Positions 15,077-17,867 of a DNA stretch of 17,867 nt are shown here, piece after piece. The DNA is from Planctomycetota bacterium (GTDB lineage: Bacteria > Planctomycetota > SZUA-567), in NCBI GenBank assembly GCA_031270145.1, contig JAISYD010000217.1, positions 1-17,867 on the forward strand, given 5' to 3'. The translations under genes and the position numbers were made by a program. Positions within the stretch are counted from its first letter, which is position 1; each line of letters opens with the position of its first letter. The notes beneath the pieces were generated by a model, which saw only the letters and a program-made list of their open reading frames with translations, was not told the DNA's origin and did no database searches.

Positions 15077-15116
15077 GGATGTTTGGAAAAAGGAAAGGAT
15101 ATCGAAAGAGACTGCC

Positions 15117-16793
15117 ATGAAAGACGAAGTTTTCACAGAAAAAACCATGGGGGATTTCCTCGAGCAGCAGGTCGCGAAGGATCCGGAGCGCGAATTTATC
15201 GTCTACCCGGATCGGGATCTCAGCTTCACCTACCGTCAATTCAACGAGCGGGTGGACAATTTGGCTAAAGGCCTGCTGGGCATCGGCCTGGACAAGGGCG
15301 ATCATCTGGGCATCTGGGCCAGGAACGTCCCCGACTGGCTGACCTACTTTTTCGCTTCCTCCAAGCTGGGGGCGGTGCCGGTCACCATCAACACCTATTA
15401 CAAGAGCCACGAGCTTGAATATGTGATGCGCCAGTCCGACATGAAGACCCTGGCCCTGGTCGACGGCTACAAGGGCGGCAACTACTCGTACCTGGACATC
15501 CTCTATGAGATAGCCCCCGAGATCCGCGAAACCTCCAGCTTCACCCGCAAGGTCAGGTCGGAAAAGCTGCCCCGCCTCAAGAGCCTTGTCTACATGGGGC
15601 CGGAAAAGCACCGCGGCATGTATTCGACCAATGAACTGATCGCCCTCGGCTCGCATTCGTCCGACGTGAAGCTCCGCGCCAACATGAAGCTCATCGCCAA
15701 CACCGACATGGTGAACATGCAGTACACCTCCGGCACCACCGGCTACCCCAAGGGAGTGATGCTCACCCACCGCAACATCATCAACAACGGCTTCTATATC
15801 GGCGAGCGCCAGAAACTCACCGAGATCGACCGGGTCTGCGTCCCGGTCCCGCTTTTCCACTGCTTCGGCATCGTCCTTGGCGTCATGGCCATCCTCACCC
15901 ACGGCTGCACGGCGGTGATGCTGGAGCAGTTCGATCCCCTGTCGGCGCTGGCGGCGGTGGAAAAAGCCCGGGCCACCGCCATCTACGGGGTCCCCACCAT
16001 GTTCATCGCCGAGATGACCCACCCCCTGTTCGGCAAATTCGATCTGTCCAGCCTCAGGACCGGCATCATGTCCGGCTCGCCCTGTCCCATCGAGTGGATG
16101 GAGAAGGCGATCAATCTGATGCATATGCGCGACATCACCATCCCCTACGGCCTGACCGAGACCGGCCCGGTGTTCACCATGACCTCGGTGGATGATTCCA
16201 TCGACAAAAAAGTCTCGACCGTGGGCACCGCCATGCCGCACAGCGAGGTCAGGGTGATCGATCCCGAGACCGGCCTCGACTGCCCTCCGAACGTGCCGGG
16301 CGAGTTGTGCTGCAAGGGCTACAATGTGATGAAGGGTTATTACAAGAATCCCGAGGAAACCGCCAGGGCCATCGACAAGGACGGTTTCATGCACTCCGGC
16401 GATCTGGGCACGGTGGACGAGGATGGCTACTACCGTATAACCGGCCGGCTCAAGGATATGATCATCCGGGGCGGCGAAAACATCTATCCCCGCGAGCTTG
16501 AGGAATTTTTTTATAAGCATCCAAGCGTCAAGGACATACAAATTGTTGGCGCCCCGGATGAAAAATTCGGCGAGGCGGTGGCCGCCTTCATCGTGCTGTA
16601 TCCCGATGCCATGGTGGCTCCGGAGGACATCCAGGATTTCGCCCGCGCCAAGATCGCGCCCTACAAGGTGCCGAAGTACGTTTGGTTTGTCGACGGTTTT
16701 CCCCTCACCACCAGCGGCAAGGTGCAGAAATACATCCTGCGCCAGATGGCGGAGGAAAGGATTAAGCAAAACCGGGATGAATCCGCCAATTAG
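15117..16793 (+). CDS. AMP-dependent acyl-CoA synthetase (fatty-acid-CoA ligase-like)
   Basis: This encodes 558 residues, typical of FadD-like ligases of the ANL superfamily, which activate a carboxylic acid with ATP and then load CoA. All core motifs are intact: YTSGTTGYPKG (203-213, P-loop), YGLTETGP (344-351), HSGDLG with Asp429 (ribose contact), GRLKDMIIRGGENIYPRE (443-460, hinge and CoA-side motif), and TTSGKVQK with Lys535 as the adenylation lysine. A medium- or long-chain fatty acid is a reasonable guess, but aryl acids cannot be excluded. The frame is open upstream into the thioesterase gene; ATG 15117 is chosen because family similarity begins there (FLEQQVAKDPEREFIVYPD). The ribosome binding site is weak (GAAAGAG, 15104-15110). 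Its 3' end overlaps the metalloprotease gene by 17 bp. Confidence 0.93.
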   Translation: MKDEVFTEKTMGDFLEQQVAKDPEREFIVYPDRDLSFTYRQFNERVDNLAKGLLGIGLDKGDHLGIWARNVPDWLTYFFASSKLGAVPVTINTYYKSHELEYVMRQSDMKTLALVDGYKGGNYSYLDILYEIAPEIRETSSFTRKVRSEKLPRLKSLVYMGPEKHRGMYSTNELIALGSHSSDVKLRANMKLIANTDMVNMQYTSGTTGYPKGVMLTHRNIINNGFYIGERQKLTEIDRVCVPVPLFHCFGIVLGVMAILTHGCTAVMLEQFDPLSALAAVEKARATAIYGVPTMFIAEMTHPLFGKFDLSSLRTGIMSGSPCPIEWMEKAINLMHMRDITIPYGLTETGPVFTMTSVDDSIDKKVSTVGTAMPHSEVRVIDPETGLDCPPNVPGELCCKGYNVMKGYYKNPEETARAIDKDGFMHSGDLGTVDEDGYYRITGRLKDMIIRGGENIYPRELEEFFYKHPSVKDIQIVGAPDEKFGEAVAAFIVLYPDAMVAPEDIQDFARAKIAPYKVPKYVWFVDGFPLTTSGKVQKYILRQMAEERIKQNRDESAN

Positions 16794-17493
16794 GCCCAAC
16801 CCGCCGCCGGGCGGCCCGTCCCGGACGCAACAGCTTCAGGACGAACTTTCCCGGCTTGCGGGCAGGGAAGTGCGGCTTTTTCTGACCGACAACCGGCGGA
16901 GCATGGTTTCGGCCAGATCCAGGCCGGACGGAAGGTTGGAAGTCAGGCTGCAACGCTGTTTCCTGGACGCCCCCCCCGAGGCGCTCCAGGAGTTGGGCGA
17001 GTTGTTGGCCGGAAGGGATGGGGGGCGCCGGGCCATGCGCGAATTTCTGGATCGCCGCCTGGCCGGTATGCGGGCGCCCGCGGCGAGCCGCCCCGTCCGG
17101 GCGGAGCGGCTCGCTTTTCGGCGTCACGACTTGGCCGGAATGGCCGCCCGCCTCAATGCGTTCTACCTGGGCGGCAGGTCGCGGGCGGCGGTGGCCTGGG
17201 GACGGAGGGGGCGGACCGGCGGCCGGCGCTCCATCCGCTTCGGTTGCTACGACCGGGCGCGGAATCTGATCATCATGAACCGGAAGCTTGACTCGGACGA
17301 CATCCCGCCCTTTTTTGTCGAGTATATCTTATTCCACGAGATGTTGCACGAGGTGTTGGGGGAGGGGTTGCGCCCCGACGGCAAACGGGACATCCACGGC
17401 CGGTTGTTCAAATTGATGGAAAGCACCTACCCGGATTACGACAAGGCGGTCGCCTTCGAAAAAGAAATTTGCCGGCGGATGGGCATCTTGTGA
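16777..17493 (+). CDS. SprT/M48-like zinc metalloprotease-domain protein
   Basis: This encodes 238 residues. A basic, proline-rich N-terminal half (1-150, many Arg) has no recognised domain. The C-terminal part carries RSIRFGCYDRARNLIIMNRKL (151-171) and VEYILFHEMLHEVLG (181-195), with the zinc motif HExxH at His187, Glu188 and His191. HGRLFKLMESTYPDY follows with His207 as a possible third ligand. This layout is that of SprT-like/WLM-type domains, which are often annotated as M48 family. There is no signal peptide or membrane segment, so it is probably cytoplasmic; SprT relatives act on DNA-protein crosslinks, but the substrate here is unknown. ATG 16777 overlaps the ligase stop by 17 bp, which suggests translational coupling. 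It ends the long co-directional run. Confidence 0.75.
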   Translation: MNPPIRPNPPPGGPSRTQQLQDELSRLAGREVRLFLTDNRRSMVSARSRPDGRLEVRLQRCFLDAPPEALQELGELLAGRDGGRRAMREFLDRRLAGMRAPAASRPVRAERLAFRRHDLAGMAARLNAFYLGGRSRAAVAWGRRGRTGGRRSIRFGCYDRARNLIIMNRKLDSDDIPPFFVEYILFHEMLHEVLGEGLRPDGKRDIHGRLFKLMESTYPDYDKAVAFEKEICRRMGIL

Positions 17494-17750
17494 CCGGGAT
17501 ATCCCTTAACCTTGCCGCGGACGGTCGTCTCATTCATCCGCCGCGTACCAATGCGGTATGAGGAAGCGCAAGACGTTTTGAAACACCGTCATGTGCGGCC
17601 GGACCGCGTATTCCTGGAACGCCGGTCGCGGCCGCCTCGCCTCGCCTGTTTCCGCGATAGCTGGAATATATCGTTGGCCCCGCGTCAACGCCTGGCCGTC
17701 GGCGATTGTCTGTTGCTTTTTTTGGGCGGGGCGGTATACTGAACCAAGGC
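17494..17750. other. Intergenic region after the metalloprotease gene
   Basis: This 257-bp stretch has no convincing gene. A short TTG-started frame (17512-17742) resembles no family and lacks a ribosome binding site. A perfect 10-bp palindrome GGGATATCCC lies at 17496-17505, directly after the stop codon; it is too tight to form an RNA hairpin, so if functional it would be a DNA site. The only other notable signal is the promoter-like pair at 17713-17740. Confidence 0.45.
17713..17740 (+). promoter_or_regulatory. Candidate sigma-70-type promoter
   Basis: TTGCTT (17713-17718) and TATACT (17735-17740) are separated by 16 bp. The -10 matches 5/6 of the consensus and lies in a GC-rich window where TATACT is rare; the -35 is weak (3/6). 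It points toward the gene cut off at the right edge. The predicted start near 17747 would leave almost no leader for a GTG at 17751, or about 95-100 nt for the ATGs at 17844/17847. Confidence 0.4.
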
Positions 17751-17867
17751 GTGATTGACGCCATTGAAAGCGACTGGGGGAATGCAATCGAGCCAGCCTG
17801 TTGCCGCCTGGCGCACGGCGGTTTATCGTGGTTCGAGGAATGGATGATGCCAGACACGGACAAAATT
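17751..17867 (+). CDS. Start of a truncated gene at the right edge
   Basis: A frame beginning at GTG 17751 stays open to the window end, giving 39 residues: it begins VIDAIESDWGNAIEP and ends FEEWMMPDTDKI. The amino-acid composition looks natural (mixed acidic, aromatic, few Arg/Pro runs), unlike the out-of-frame readings here. The start is uncertain. GTG 17751 has only AAGG (17746-17749) close by. ATG 17844 or 17847 has GAGGAA (17835-17840) at good spacing, which would make the real gene begin there, with the upstream part as leader. I recognise no family from this short piece. Confidence 0.35.
   Translation, partial: MIDAIESDWGNAIEPACCRLAHGGLSWFEEWMMPDTDKI

Noticed and set aside
15018..16799. 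Minus-strand frame of about 590 codons opposite the acyl-CoA ligase
   Set aside because: It mirrors the ligase codons (His/Asp/Gly-rich composition) and the ligase has every catalytic motif on the + strand.
17512..17742. Short + strand frame of 76 codons after the metalloprotease
   Set aside because: TTG start with no RBS, Arg-rich composition, no family resemblance, and it overlaps the candidate promoter.

Overview
The window is about 17.9 kb of GC-rich DNA in which every supported gene lies on the + strand, mostly with short gaps or overlaps. The organism is a diderm bacterium: it carries a very large AsmA-like inner-membrane-anchored protein and a lipoprotein diacylglyceryl transferase (Lgt). 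The cysteine-rich Lgt variant and the overall gene mix would fit a Planctomycetota/PVC or Desulfobacterota-type lineage, but the sequence alone does not settle the phylum. I see no rRNA, tRNA, CRISPR array, transposase or phage gene.

Region 1 (1-5185): the tail of an unidentified proline-rich protein, then a 1570-residue AsmA/TamB-like protein of the envelope lipid-transport or assembly type.

Region 2 (5186-8880): a three-gene unit. An unrecognised 176-residue protein carries a motif reminiscent of FlgM. It is followed by a GT41/HMW1C-like cytoplasmic protein glycosyltransferase and a DegT/DnrJ/EryC1-type sugar aminotransferase. The unit is preceded by a dense regulatory patch with three copies of CCGATAA/TTATCGG. 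One copy is a full match to the -10 of flagellar sigma-28 promoters, and two copies form a perfect 10-bp inverted repeat. This is the most interesting part of the window: a candidate surface-protein (flagellin or adhesin) glycosylation locus, possibly under flagellar control.

Region 3 (8881-17493): a long co-directional housekeeping run. It holds panD (beta-alanine for CoA), lgt (lipoprotein maturation), an MFS exporter, an AEC-family carrier, rimO (ribosomal protein S12 methylthiolation), a lone STAS protein, a hotdog thioesterase, a fatty-acid-CoA-ligase-like enzyme and a SprT/M48-like metalloprotease. A good sigma-70-like promoter precedes panD. PanD, thioesterase and ligase all touch CoA/acyl-CoA metabolism; the rest look like an assembled neighbourhood rather than one pathway.

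Region 4 (17494-17867): a 257-bp gap, a candidate promoter and the start of a gene cut by the window edge.
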